Below, in pieces: positions 34,993-45,586 of a DNA stretch of 64,000 nt (the stretch's first letter is position 1; every line of letters starts with the position of its first letter). The translations under genes and the position numbers were made by a program. This DNA is from Brachybacterium subflavum (GTDB lineage: Bacteria > Actinomycetota > Actinomycetes > Actinomycetales > Dermabacteraceae), in NCBI RefSeq assembly GCF_009299795.1, contig NZ_VIGP01000001.1:558001-622000 (forward strand), read 5' to 3'. The notes below the pieces were generated by a model that did not search any database, had not been told where the DNA came from, and saw only the letters and a list, made by a program, of their open reading frames with translations.

Positions 34993-36549
34993 ATGACTGG
35001 CATGTCATCCGAGGAATCGAACGTCCCCCAGGGCACCGGGGCCCCGGACGGGTCCGCCGACCGCCGCCCGTCCGACGACACCACCGAGCACCCGCGCTCC
35101 GCCGATCCCACCGAGCAGCTCGGGCGGATCGACGAGACCCAGCGACTCGACGGCCTCGAGGCCGACGAGTACGGAGCCTCGTCGCAGGGCGGCGATCCGT
35201 ACGGCGCAGCGTCGCAGCATGGAGACCCCTACGGCGCCGCATCTCCGGCGCCCACCGCTTCCTACGGTTGGAGCGATCCGCAGGGCCCCCAGCACACGCA
35301 GGGCCCGTCGGCCTCCCCGAGCTGGGGAGCGCCCGCGGCCGGTGCTGCGGCGCCCGCCGGCGCCCCCGCCGCGCAGGGCCCGGATCCCGCGATCCAGGGC
35401 TCGGCACCCGCGACCCGGCGTCGCGGTCCGGGGTGGGTGGGCGTCGCGGGCCTGGTGATGGCCGGCATGCTGCTCAGCAGCGGGCTCACCCTGGGCGGCG
35501 TCATCGCCTACGACCAGGTCGACGGGCAGGGTGCGCGCTCCGCCTCGTCGTCGACGTCGTCGAGCAGCACGAAGACGGCGGACGCGAGCCCCGTCGCCCA
35601 GGACGGCGACAACCCGAACTGGGAGAACGTCTCGGAGAAGGTCTCGCCCAGCACGGTCGCGATCTCCGTGAGCACGGCCTCGGGGCAGGCCGAGGGGACC
35701 GGCGTGATCTACCGCGAGGACGGCACGATCATCACGAACAACCACGTGGTCTCCGGTGCGCAGGAGGTCGAGGTGTCCCTGACCGATGGCCGCACGTACA
35801 GCGCCCGGGTGATCGGCACCGACGCGACCACCGACCTCGCCGCGATCAAGCTCGAGGACCCGCCGGACGACCTCACCCCGGCCTCCTTCGGCGACTCCGA
35901 CGACGTCCAGGTCGGCGAGGACGTGATGGCCGTCGGCACCCCGCTGGGTCTTCAGAACACGGTGACCACGGGCATCATCTCAGCCGTGCACCGTCCCGTG
36001 ACCACGCAGGGCGAGGCCGTCGACGGGTCCGACTCCACCTACTCGTCGGCCCTGCAGACCGATGCCGCGATCAACCCCGGCAACTCGGGCGGCCCGCTGG
36101 TGGACGCGAGCGGCGCGGTCGTCGGCATCAACTCCTCGATCGCGACCTTCTCGCAGGAGGGGGAGTCCTCCTCCTCGCAGTCCGGGAGCATCGGTCTGGG
36201 ATTCGCGATCCCCTCGGACACCGTCACCCTCATCGTCGACCAGCTCATCGAGAGCGGGAGCGCGAAGCACGCCCTGCTGGGCGTGACCGCGCAGGACAGC
36301 AGCCAGGACGTCTCCGGCGCGAGCTACCGCGGGGCGCTCGTGCGCTCGATCGAGCGCGGCTCGGGGGCCTCCGACGCCGGGCTCGAGGAGGGCGATCTCA
36401 TCACCCAGGTCGACGGCGTGCCCGTGAACGGGGCGGCGGCGCTGACCGGCATGGTGCGCGGCCTCGAGGTCGGCTCCTCCCACAAGCTCACGATCGTGCG
36501 GGACCAGAAGGAGATCACCAAGGACGTGACCCTCACCGAGGCCGGCTGA
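34993..36549 (+). CDS. HtrA/DegP-like membrane-anchored serine protease
   Basis: 518 aa. A polar, Gly/Pro/Ser-rich N-terminal cytoplasmic region with two GDPYGAAS repeats leads to one membrane helix (about 149-172). The extracellular protease domain carries the triad His251 (TNNHVV), Asp281 (TTDLAAIKL) and Ser365 (NPGNSGGP). A PDZ domain fills about 415-515. Type II topology with one PDZ is standard for actinobacterial HtrA proteins in envelope quality control. GAGGGG precedes the ATG. The stop lies inside a tandem repeat. Confidence 0.92.
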   Translation: MTGMSSEESNVPQGTGAPDGSADRRPSDDTTEHPRSADPTEQLGRIDETQRLDGLEADEYGASSQGGDPYGAASQHGDPYGAASPAPTASYGWSDPQGPQHTQGPSASPSWGAPAAGAAAPAGAPAAQGPDPAIQGSAPATRRRGPGWVGVAGLVMAGMLLSSGLTLGGVIAYDQVDGQGARSASSSTSSSSTKTADASPVAQDGDNPNWENVSEKVSPSTVAISVSTASGQAEGTGVIYREDGTIITNNHVVSGAQEVEVSLTDGRTYSARVIGTDATTDLAAIKLEDPPDDLTPASFGDSDDVQVGEDVMAVGTPLGLQNTVTTGIISAVHRPVTTQGEAVDGSDSTYSSALQTDAAINPGNSGGPLVDASGAVVGINSSIATFSQEGESSSSQSGSIGLGFAIPSDTVTLIVDQLIESGSAKHALLGVTAQDSSQDVSGASYRGALVRSIERGSGASDAGLEEGDLITQVDGVPVNGAAALTGMVRGLEVGSSHKLTIVRDQKEITKDVTLTEAG

Positions 36550-36615
36550 CCGGCCCGGGGCCGACGCGGCTGACCGGCCCGGGGCCGACGCGGCTGACCG
36601 GCCCGGGGCCGAGGC
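36544..36615. repeat. Three tandem 24-bp repeats overlapping the htrA stop codon
   Basis: The unit GGCTGACCGGCCCGGGGCCG plus ACGC occurs three times (36544-36567, 36568-36591, 36592-36615); the third copy differs by one base. The first copy contains the htrA stop codon TGA. Each unit holds a GGCCCGGGGCC near-palindrome, so the array may work as a terminator between htrA and the convergent isochorismate synthase gene. Confidence 0.8.
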
Positions 36616-36660
36616 GGGCGACCTGCTCGGGGACCGACGCGGGGGAGGCCCGGCGGGCTC

Positions 36661-38022
36661 TCAGTCCTCGGGGCGGCCGATGGCGCGCAGGACGGGCCGG
36701 GACTTCGCGAGCGCCTCGGCGTGCTCGAGCACGGGGTCCGATCCCGCGACGAGACCGCCGCCGGACTGCACCCGCACCCGAGTGGGCGTCTCCAGGTGGG
36801 CCATGCGCAGTGCGATCGCCCACTGCCCGTCGCCCTCGGCGTCCATCCAGCCCACGGGAGAGGCGTAGCCGCCGCGGTCCCGGACCTCGAGCTCGGCGAT
36901 CGCGGCGTCGGCCGCCTCCCTCGGGGTGCCGCTCACGGCTGCCGACGGGTGCAGCCGGCCCGCCACGTCCAGACTCGTGACGCCCTCGCGCAGCTCGCCC
37001 GCGACGTCCGAGGCGAGATGCTCGAGGCCGGGGAGCCGCAGCACGAACGGCTCGGCGGAGGCGGTGATCTCCGTGGTGAGGTCCGCCAGGCGCGAGGTCA
37101 CCGAGTCGATCGCGAAGGCGTGCTCGGCCAGCTCCTTGGCGTCGCTGCGGAAGGCACGACGGTCCGGCTCGGCGAGCTCCGAGCCCTCGGCGACCGGCCG
37201 GCTGCCGGCGAGGACGCGGCTGAAGAGCCGTCCGTGCTCGGTGTCGGCCAGCATCTCCGGGGTCGCGCCGATGACGTCGGACAGGTGGTAGACCCAGGTG
37301 GTCGGGTAGGACTCGGCGAGGCGGCGCAGCAGGGTCGCCACCGGCTGCGCCTGCTCGAGGTGCACGGTCGAGGACTCCGAGAGCACGATCTTCTGCGCGC
37401 GGCCCTCCTCGATCATCCCGAGCGCGCGGCGCACCAGCTCCTGGTACTCGTCGGGCGTGTGGTCGGGGTCGATCTGCACGCGCGTGCGCTCGGCGCGCGG
37501 CGTCGACGGGAACAGGTCCCGCCAGTCCGTCGGGGCGGCGCCGGTCGCGTCCGGCGCCTCCTCCTGCTCGTCGAGCACGTCGACGAGGGTGAGGAAAGGA
37601 TCGTTGTCGAGCACTCCGAGGATCGCGCGGGGCACCAGCAGCGTGGAGGGGCGCGGGGAGCTCGCGGAGTAGGAGAAGCTCCCGAAGGCGATGAGTCCGC
37701 TGCCGCGGGTGCCGACCTCGTCGTCGATGCGGGCCGCCGCGGCGAGCTCGCGGAAGCGGGCGGAGGCGTCCTCGAAGCGCTCCGGGCCGCTCGTGGTGCA
37801 GGTCCAGGCGATGCCGATACCCACCATGCCCTGGCCGTGGCGCAGCCAGGCGGCGGTGAGGTCGCGCGGCAGGTGTGCGGGCAGGTCGATCTCGTCCTCG
37901 AGGCGCAGGGTGCGCACGCGCAGGGCGGGCGTCGCGGCGGACCCGGCGTGCGCGCTGGGCGCACCGGGCGCGGTGTGCGCGGCGACGGCGGACGGATCGG
38001 GGACGGGGTCTGAGGTGGGCAT
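36661..38022 (-). CDS. menF: Isochorismate synthase
   Basis: 453 aa chorismate-binding enzyme. Late signatures are GATPEMLA, FAIDSVTSRL, the substrate region LHPSAAVSGTPREAADAAI, and RGGYASPVGWMDAEGDGQWAIALR. It isomerises chorismate to isochorismate, feeding MenD. A salicylate- or siderophore-forming homologue would look similar, but the nearby men genes favour MenF. The ATG at 38022 follows CATAAT by 7 nt, one of the most AT-rich -10 boxes here. The N-terminal 35 residues are Ala/Pro-rich. Confidence 0.9.
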   Translation of the reverse strand: MPTSDPVPDPSAVAAHTAPGAPSAHAGSAATPALRVRTLRLEDEIDLPAHLPRDLTAAWLRHGQGMVGIGIAWTCTTSGPERFEDASARFRELAAAARIDDEVGTRGSGLIAFGSFSYSASSPRPSTLLVPRAILGVLDNDPFLTLVDVLDEQEEAPDATGAAPTDWRDLFPSTPRAERTRVQIDPDHTPDEYQELVRRALGMIEEGRAQKIVLSESSTVHLEQAQPVATLLRRLAESYPTTWVYHLSDVIGATPEMLADTEHGRLFSRVLAGSRPVAEGSELAEPDRRAFRSDAKELAEHAFAIDSVTSRLADLTTEITASAEPFVLRLPGLEHLASDVAGELREGVTSLDVAGRLHPSAAVSGTPREAADAAIAELEVRDRGGYASPVGWMDAEGDGQWAIALRMAHLETPTRVRVQSGGGLVAGSDPVLEHAEALAKSRPVLRAIGRPED

Positions 38023-38143
38023 CAGCACGATTATGCGACACGTACCCTGCGCGCTGGACTTGCCGCGCTCTGCGGGTCACAGTGGAGCGCGCCCGCGGTG
38101 GACGGGGCGACCCGACCGGGACCGGACCAGGACAGAGGTGGAC

Positions 38144-39631
38144 GTGGCAGGCAACGGCGGAGGCGGCGGCAGGGCTCGCGAGGACCGGACCCGCGCGGAC
38201 CGGGGCGACGTGCGGCTGGACTCCCCGGTGCTCGCGGGGGCGCTCGCGGCCCTCAGCGCACTCGCCACGGGCCTCGCGATCACCGTGGTCCCGGCGCTCG
38301 TCGCCCAGCTCTCCTCCGCCCAGGGATCCCTCGGCGTGCTCGGTGCGATCCTGCTGGCCCTGGACGCGCTCGTGCTGGGGCACGGCGGCAGCCTGCTGCT
38401 GCAGGCGGGCTCGGTCACCGGCTCGATCGCCGTGATGCCCTTCGGGCTCACGATCGTGCTGCTCGTGGTCGTCGCCCTCGCGGCCCGGCGCGCGGTGCGT
38501 CGCCTCCGTCCCATCTCGGCCGACGGCGCCCTGCGGGCTCGAGCCCTGCGCGACGGAGGCATGTGCCTGGGCACCCTCGTGGTCGTCTACACCGTCGGGC
38601 TCGGCGTGCTCGCCGCGATCGCCCGCAGCACGCTCGTGCATGCGGTGGTGCCCTCCGCAGTGGTCTCCGGGGCGCTGGTCTCCGTGGTCGGCGGCCTCGC
38701 CGGCGCGCTTTTCGCTCTGCGCCGGCGCGGCGGCGGAGGCGTGCCCGAGGTGCGCATCCTCTCGCTCCTCCCCGCCCCCTACGGCTCCGTCGCCCGGGCG
38801 GTGCTGATCGCGCTCGCGGGCCTCGCCGCCTCCGCGGCGCTCGTGTGCACGGCGATGGTCGCCGTGCGCTTCGGCGCCGTGGCCTCGCTGCACGAGTCCC
38901 TGCACGCGGGCTTCTGGGGATCCGTGGTGCTCCTGCTGCTGCAGCTCGCCCTGTTCCCGCTGATCGTCGTGTGGGTGCTCGTGATCATCCTCGGCGGCGC
39001 GGTCACGCTCGGGGCGGGCAGCGTGATCAGCCTGGCGGGCGTCGAGACCACGGTGATGCCGGCCCTCCCGCTGCTGGGCATCGTGCCGGACCCGGGCACC
39101 GCGCCGTGGTGGACGCGCCTGCTGCTCGTGCTGCCCGTGGTCGCGGTCGCGCTCGGCGCGATCCGCCTGTGCCGCGATCTGGTGGGGGAGGAGATCGACG
39201 GCGCCTCCGCGGAGCCGGTGCTGCGCGAGCGCCTGGTGGCCCTCGTCGCCTACGCGGTCGCCCTGCTGCTGCTCGTGCTGCTCATCGCGGGTCTCGCCAC
39301 CGGCGGCATCGGCGACGGCTCGCTGGAGACGCTGGGGCCGCGGATTGGCTCCCTGCTGCTGCCGCTGCTGGGGATCGTCGTGGTGCCCACCGCCGCCGTC
39401 GCCGCGGTGTGCCTCACGCCGGCCCTGCCCTGGGCGCGCGCCCGGTGGGCGGGGCTGCGCGGCCGCGTGGAGGCGGCCGAGTCCCGCGAGAACGGGAGCG
39501 GGAGCTCCCATGAGCACCGGGCCGAGGGATTCCGCGGGAGCTCCCGCGCGGAACCCACCGACGACGGGCCCGCCGGCGTCCAGGACGCCGACGCCTCGGT
39601 CAGGACCCCGTCAGACCCTCCATCCAGCTGA
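38144..39631 (+). CDS. PerM-like (DUF6350) integral membrane protein
   Basis: 495 aa from GTG 38144 (AGGTGG just upstream; GTG 38138 is an alternative). At least nine hydrophobic segments, beginning SPVLAGALAALSALATGLAI, and a polar C-terminal tail of about 65 residues. Position next to purN and purH matches mycobacterial PerM (Rv0955), a protein reported to be needed for cell division under stress; I rely on topology and synteny more than on a sequence motif. The last 32 nt overlap the end of a convergent gene. Confidence 0.75.
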   Translation: MAGNGGGGGRAREDRTRADRGDVRLDSPVLAGALAALSALATGLAITVVPALVAQLSSAQGSLGVLGAILLALDALVLGHGGSLLLQAGSVTGSIAVMPFGLTIVLLVVVALAARRAVRRLRPISADGALRARALRDGGMCLGTLVVVYTVGLGVLAAIARSTLVHAVVPSAVVSGALVSVVGGLAGALFALRRRGGGGVPEVRILSLLPAPYGSVARAVLIALAGLAASAALVCTAMVAVRFGAVASLHESLHAGFWGSVVLLLLQLALFPLIVVWVLVIILGGAVTLGAGSVISLAGVETTVMPALPLLGIVPDPGTAPWWTRLLLVLPVVAVALGAIRLCRDLVGEEIDGASAEPVLRERLVALVAYAVALLLLVLLIAGLATGGIGDGSLETLGPRIGSLLLPLLGIVVVPTAAVAAVCLTPALPWARARWAGLRGRVEAAESRENGSGSSHEHRAEGFRGSSRAEPTDDGPAGVQDADASVRTPSDPPSS

Positions 39632-40016
39632 GCACCGAGCTCTGCACCTCGTCCCGGCACGCATCCTGCGCCTGCTGGGTGAGCGCCTCGTCCCGGCACT
39701 GCTCGAGCTGCGACATCGGGCCGTAGAAGATCGCCCCGGTCACCGAGCCGAGCACGATCATGAACACCGCGGGGACGCCCACCACCGCGGACACCACGGC
39801 CATCGCCGGCCGGCGGTCCTTCCAGGCGGCGATCACGAGCCGCACCAGCAGCACGCCCGTGACGATCCCCGCGACGCCGGCGAGCAGCGACCACGGCAGC
39901 GGCAGCATCATCAGCACCCACGAGGCCAGCAGGGACACGAGCAGCCGGGTCAGGATCCGGCGATAGCGCAGGGTCGACTCGGGTGGGGCGGGGGGCTCGG
40001 GCGCGGGACTGCTCAC
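39600..40016 (-). CDS. Small hypothetical membrane protein
   Basis: 138 aa from GTG 40016. Three hydrophobic stretches (LLVSLLASWVLMMLPLPWSLL, AGIVTGVLLVRLVIAAW, AVVGVPAVFMIVLGSVTGAI) and a C-terminal part with two cysteines (EQCRDEALTQQAQDACRDE) that is probably outside the membrane and may form a disulfide. I do not recognise the family with confidence. It sits on the opposite strand between the perM-like gene and purN, and its 3' end overlaps the perM-like gene by 32 nt. Confidence 0.7.
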   Translation of the reverse strand: MSSPAPEPPAPPESTLRYRRILTRLLVSLLASWVLMMLPLPWSLLAGVAGIVTGVLLVRLVIAAWKDRRPAMAVVSAVVGVPAVFMIVLGSVTGAIFYGPMSQLEQCRDEALTQQAQDACRDEVQSSVLSWMEGLTGS

Positions 40017-40156
40017 CCGACCATTGTGCCCGCTGCGCGCCCGGGGCCCGCACGTCCCGTGCCGTGCGCCTCGGTCGCCGTCCCCTCGCGCGCCGTCCCA
40101 CGCACGCCGCCCGGACGCCCGCGCTCGCCCCGGCCCGCTCCCCGTAGGGTTGTCCC

Positions 40157-40735
40157 GTGGCTCCAGCACGCATCGTCGTCCTCATCTCCGGCACCGGCAG
40201 CAATCTCGCCGCGCTCCTCGCCGCGCAGGAGGAGCGGGAGTGCCCCTTCGAGATCGTCGGCGTGATCGCCGACCGCGCCGCCTCCGGCCTCGCGCATGCG
40301 CGCAGCGCGGGGGTGCCGACGGCCGTCGTCCGGATGGGCGATCACCCTGATCGCGCGGCCTGGGACGAGGCCCTGGCCCGTGAGGTCGCCGCCCTCTCGC
40401 CGGATCTCGTGGTGCTCGCCGGCTTCATGAAGCTCATCGGCCCGCCGCTGCTCGAGTCTCGGCCCGGGCGCATCGTCAACACGCATCCCGCCCTGCTTCC
40501 GTCCTTCCCCGGGGCCCACGGGGTGCGCGACGCCCTCGCCCACGGGGTGAAGGTGAGCGGGGCCAGCGTCATCGAGGTCGACCCGGGCGTCGACACCGGG
40601 CGGATCCTCGCCCAGCGCGCCGTGGACGTCCTGCCCGACGACACCGAGGAGTCGCTCCACGAGCGCATCAAGGTCGTCGAGCGCGAGATGCTCGTCGACG
40701 TGGTGCACGAGCTCTCGCGCTCGTTCGCCCGCTGA
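40157..40735 (+). CDS. purN: Phosphoribosylglycinamide formyltransferase
   Basis: 192 aa, 10-formyl-THF-dependent GAR transformylase. Catalytic residues are Asn108 and His110 ([14 protein letters not shown]) and Asp146 (VDPGVDTG); the phosphate-binding loop is SGTGSNL at 11-17. It makes FGAR in purine synthesis. The GTG start follows TAGGGT (40145-40150) by 6 nt. The gap to purH is 247 bp and contains a riboswitch, so purH has its own control. Confidence 0.94.
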   Translation: MAPARIVVLISGTGSNLAALLAAQEERECPFEIVGVIADRAASGLAHARSAGVPTAVVRMGDHPDRAAWDEALAREVAALSPDLVVLAGFMKLIGPPLLESRPGRIVNTHPALLPSFPGAHGVRDALAHGVKVSGASVIEVDPGVDTGRILAQRAVDVLPDDTEESLHERIKVVEREMLVDVVHELSRSFAR

Positions 40736-40826
40736 TCCCGGCAGGTCCGACCGGCGGCCTTCTCCCTCCGTTCCGCCCGTCGGACTCCTCCCCGGTTCCG
40801 CCCGTGGGCCTCGCACCGTCCCCGGA

Positions 40827-40911
40827 TACACTGTCCCCACACGACTGGCGCAGGTGGGCGGACCACCGGGGAGTGACGATCGTGGGCATCGACCGCCTGG
40901 GTGCCCGCATG
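40827..40911 (+). promoter_or_regulatory. ZTP (pfl) riboswitch upstream of purH, with promoter
   Basis: TACACT at 40827-40832 is a -10 box whose start point would fall at about 40839, where the aptamer begins. The RNA then contains ACTGGCG (40844-40850), a G/C-rich stem closed by GGTGG/CCACC (40853-40857, 40863-40867), CGGGGAGTGA, and the hallmark CCGCCTGGGTGCC (40893-40905) near the 3' side, which forms the pseudoknot with GGCG. These match the conserved parts of the ZTP-sensing pfl motif as I know it. ZTP accumulates when 10-formyl-THF is short; the switch then raises purH expression. Confidence 0.85.
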
Positions 40912-40982
40912 TGATGGCGGCGATCGCATCCGCGCGACCGCCGCACCGACCGCACCGCACCGATCCGCGAGGAGAACGCTCC

Positions 40983-42698
40983 GTGAGCTCCACCGACCGC
41001 CGTCCCATCCGCCGCGCCCTGGTCTCCGTCTTCGACAAGACGGGTCTGACGGACCTGGCCCGCGCCCTCTCCGAGGCCGACGTCGAGATCGTCTCGACCG
41101 GCTCCACCGCCAGCACCATCCGCGAGGCCGGGTTCGCCGTCACCGACGTCGCCGAGGTCACCGGCAGTCCCGAGATGCTCGACGGGCGCGTGAAGACCCT
41201 CCACCCGCGCATCCACGGCGGGATCCTCGCCGACCTGCGGCTCGAGGACCATCGTTCCCAGCTCGAGGATCAGCAGATCCAGCCCTTCGACCTCGTCGTC
41301 GTGAACCTGTACCCCTTCGAGGAGACCGTCGCCGCGGGCGGCGCCTTCGACGAGATCATCGAGAAGATCGACATCGGCGGTCCGTCGATGGTGCGCGGCG
41401 CGGCGAAGAACTTCGCCTCCGTCGCGGTCGTGGTCGACCCCGAGGACTACGCGCGCGCCGGCCGCGCCGCCACGCGCGGCGGCTTCACCCTCGACGAGCG
41501 CCAGGAGCTCGCGACCATCGCCTTCGGCCGCACCAGCGAGTACGACACCGCGATCAGCGACTGGATGCTCGGCCAGCTCGACGGGCCCGACGCCGACGAC
41601 CCCTCCGCCCACGGCGCCGGGGCCCTCCGCGGGGCCGACGGTGGAGTCTCCGAGGCCGTGGACGCCGATCCCGCCGCCGACGACGCCGACTCCCCGGCGT
41701 ACCTCCTGGAGATGGACGACGAGGAGGCCGCCGAGGCGGGCCTGCGCACCCTGCGCTACGGCGAGAACCCGCACCAGCGCGCCCGCGTCGCCGTCATCGA
41801 CGACGAGAACCCCGGCCTGGCCGGCGCGGAGCAGCTCGGCGGCAAGGCCATGAGCTTCAACAACTACGTGGACGCCGACGCCGCCACCCGCGCCGCCTGC
41901 GACCACGACCAGCCCTGCGTGGTCGTCATGAAGCACAACAACCCCTGCGGCATCGCCGTCGCGACCGAGGACGAGGATCTGGCCGCCGCGCACGCGCGCG
42001 CCCACGGCACCGACCCGCTCTCCGCCTACGGCGGCGTGATCGCGACCAACCGCCCTGTGACCCTCGCGATGGCCAAGCAGGTCAAGCCCGTGTTCACCGA
42101 GGTCATCCTGGCCCCCGCATACGAGGACGAAGCTCTCGAGCTGCTGCGCACGAAGAAGAACCTGCGGATCCTGCGGATCGCCGACCGTCCCCGCGGCGGC
42201 GTCGAGATCCGGCAGATCTGGGGCGGCTCCCTGATCCAGGAGTCCGACGCGTACCAGGCCCGAGGGGACGAGGCCGCCGGCTGGACCCTCGCCGCGGGGG
42301 AGGCGGCCGACGAGAAGACCCTCGCCGACCTCGTCTTCGCGTGGCGCTCGGTGCGCGCGGTGAAGTCCAACGCGATCCTGCTGGCCAAGGGCCTCGCGGC
42401 CGTCGGCATCGGCATGGGCCAGGTCAACCGCCTGGACTCCTGCCGTCTGGCCGTGCAGCGCGCCAACACCCTGGGTGAGCACCTCGAAGGCGAGCAGGCG
42501 CCCGAGCGGGCCCGCGGAGCGGTCGCGGCGTCCGACGCCTTCTTCCCCTTCGCGGACGGCGCCCAGATCCTCATCGACGCGGGCGTGAGCGCGATCGTGC
42601 AGCCCGGCGGCTCCATCCGCGACGAGGAGGTCATCGAGGCCTGCCGCGCGGCGGGAGTGACCCTCTACCTCACGGGGACCCGCCACTTCGCGCACTGA
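40983..42698 (+). CDS. purH: Bifunctional AICAR transformylase / IMP cyclohydrolase
   Basis: 571 aa. The N-terminal MGS-type cyclohydrolase domain (about 8-195) begins [20 protein letters not shown]; the AICAR transformylase domain (about 250-571) includes [21 protein letters not shown] and [13 protein letters not shown]. It completes IMP synthesis. Residues about 199-240 are an Ala/Asp/Gly-rich insertion between the domains that makes it longer than the usual 510-530 aa. GTG start with GAGGAG upstream. A ZTP riboswitch in the leader is the likely control. Confidence 0.94.
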   Translation: MSSTDRRPIRRALVSVFDKTGLTDLARALSEADVEIVSTGSTASTIREAGFAVTDVAEVTGSPEMLDGRVKTLHPRIHGGILADLRLEDHRSQLEDQQIQPFDLVVVNLYPFEETVAAGGAFDEIIEKIDIGGPSMVRGAAKNFASVAVVVDPEDYARAGRAATRGGFTLDERQELATIAFGRTSEYDTAISDWMLGQLDGPDADDPSAHGAGALRGADGGVSEAVDADPAADDADSPAYLLEMDDEEAAEAGLRTLRYGENPHQRARVAVIDDENPGLAGAEQLGGKAMSFNNYVDADAATRAACDHDQPCVVVMKHNNPCGIAVATEDEDLAAAHARAHGTDPLSAYGGVIATNRPVTLAMAKQVKPVFTEVILAPAYEDEALELLRTKKNLRILRIADRPRGGVEIRQIWGGSLIQESDAYQARGDEAAGWTLAAGEAADEKTLADLVFAWRSVRAVKSNAILLAKGLAAVGIGMGQVNRLDSCRLAVQRANTLGEHLEGEQAPERARGAVAASDAFFPFADGAQILIDAGVSAIVQPGGSIRDEEVIEACRAAGVTLYLTGTRHFAH

Positions 42699-42704
42699 TC
42701 CGCA

Positions 42705-42734
42705 CGGGGCCACCGCCTTCGCGCGGTGGCCCCG
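42705..42734 (+). terminator. Terminator after purH
   Basis: CGGGGCCACCGC (42705-42716) pairs perfectly with GCGGTGGCCCCG (42723-42734) over a 6-nt loop, starting 6 bp after the purH stop. No T-tract follows. Confidence 0.8.
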
Positions 42735-42848
42735 CCGCGTCCGACTGCGGTCGAGTTCACCCGCCGGACAGATGCGCCGCATACCCTGGGGAGCAAGCCG
42801 ATCCCGGCCGCTCCTGCGAGAGCGTCCGGATGTCCGAAGGAGAGTCGC

Positions 42849-43754
42849 GTGAAGGTCCCCGACAACCAGAACCTCAGGGAGTACATCGAGCATCTGAGGG
42901 ACGAGGGGTACACCGTGGCCGACGGGCACACGCCCGATCCCGATCTCATCGACCCGCAGGGCAACCCGGTGTACACCTGGCAGGAGGGGTACCCGTACGA
43001 CACGCGCATGGATCGCGACGAGTACGAGCTCGAGAAGTACCGCCTGCAGGTCGAGCTGCTGAAGTACCAGTACTGGCTCGAGGACAACGACCAGAAGTCG
43101 ATCATCATCTTCGAGGGCCGGGACGCCGCCGGCAAGGGCGGCACGATCAAGCGCTTCACCGAGCACCTCAACCCGCGCACCGCGCGCGTGGTCGCGCTGA
43201 ACAAGCCCAGCGACCGCGAGAAGGGCCAGTGGTACTTCCAGCGCTACATCCAGCACCTCCCCACCGAGGGCGAGATGGTGCTGTTCGACCGCTCCTGGTA
43301 CAACCGCGCCGGCGTCGAGCGCGTGATGGGCTTCTGCACCGATGAGGAGTACGAGGGGTTCATGAACCAGGCGCCTCTGTTCGAGCGCATGCTCGTGGAC
43401 TCCGGCATCCACCTCACCAAGCTCTGGTTCTCCGTCTCCCAGCGCGAGCAGCGCACCCGCTTCGCGATCCGCCAGCTGGACCCGGTGCGGCGCTGGAAGC
43501 TGTCCCCGATGGACCTGGAGTCGCTGGACCGCTGGGAGGCCTACACGGAGGCCAAGGAGGAGATGTTCCGCCGCACGGACAAGAAGTACGCGCCGTGGAC
43601 GATCATCCGCTCCAACGACAAGAAGCGCGCACGCCTCAATGCGATGCGCTACTTCCTCTCCCAGTTCGAGTACGAGGGCAAGGACCACGACGTCGTCGGG
43701 GTGCCCGACCCCAAGCTCGTCATGCGCGGCAAGAAGGAGGAGGCCGACGAGTAG
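42849..43754 (+). CDS. ppk2: Polyphosphate kinase 2
   Basis: 301 aa single-domain PPK2. Walker A is G90-R-D-A-A-G-K96-G-G; the lid and Walker B regions are VALNKPSDREKGQWYFQRY and MVLFDRSWYNRAGVERVMG, with the family ending KYAPWTIIRSNDKKRARLN. The enzyme transfers phosphate between polyphosphate and nucleotides (ADP or GDP to NTP by class). GTG start with GAAGGAG 7 nt upstream. It follows the purH terminator and is therefore separately transcribed, though its nucleotide link fits the location. Confidence 0.93.
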   Translation: MKVPDNQNLREYIEHLRDEGYTVADGHTPDPDLIDPQGNPVYTWQEGYPYDTRMDRDEYELEKYRLQVELLKYQYWLEDNDQKSIIIFEGRDAAGKGGTIKRFTEHLNPRTARVVALNKPSDREKGQWYFQRYIQHLPTEGEMVLFDRSWYNRAGVERVMGFCTDEEYEGFMNQAPLFERMLVDSGIHLTKLWFSVSQREQRTRFAIRQLDPVRRWKLSPMDLESLDRWEAYTEAKEEMFRRTDKKYAPWTIIRSNDKKRARLNAMRYFLSQFEYEGKDHDVVGVPDPKLVMRGKKEEADE

Positions 43755-43781
43755 TCGGCATCCGCCTTCGGCGAGGGCGAG

Positions 43782-43828
43782 GATGCGCGAGGCCCCGGGA
43801 AGCACTGCTCCTCGGGGCCTCGCGCATC
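43782..43828. terminator. Bidirectional terminator between ppk2 and aspA
   Basis: A perfect 16-bp inverted repeat, GATGCGCGAGGCCCCG (43782-43797) with its complement at 43813-43828, and a 15-nt loop, located between two convergent genes. Confidence 0.8.
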
Positions 43829-43842
43829 GGGCACGGGCGCTG

Positions 43843-45369
<1,527 letters not shown>

Positions 45370-45586
45370 CGGATGCTTCTCCTCGGATCGCGGCTCGGGC
45401 CGACGTCCTCGACGGCCCGTCCCCACCCTAGACGGGCGGGGAACGACGCGCCGGGTGCGGCGCGGACGGTGCGGGGCCGATGCGCAGATCGTCCCGCCGA
45501 CGGGACAGCCGTGCGTCGGGGGCCGGCGCACGCGGCCCCGCCGGTCGCGGACCCCGTGCTCATCCTCAGCCCGTACGATGGCGCGC

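Noticed and set aside
36533..39517. 994-aa minus-strand open frame over menF and the PerM-like gene
   Set aside because: Overlaps two well-supported genes in another frame and is low-complexity; the apparent VGPGPVSR repeats are only the tandem DNA repeat at 36544-36615.
40668..43805. 1045-aa minus-strand open frame over purH and ppk2
   Set aside because: Shadow frame opposite two certain genes.
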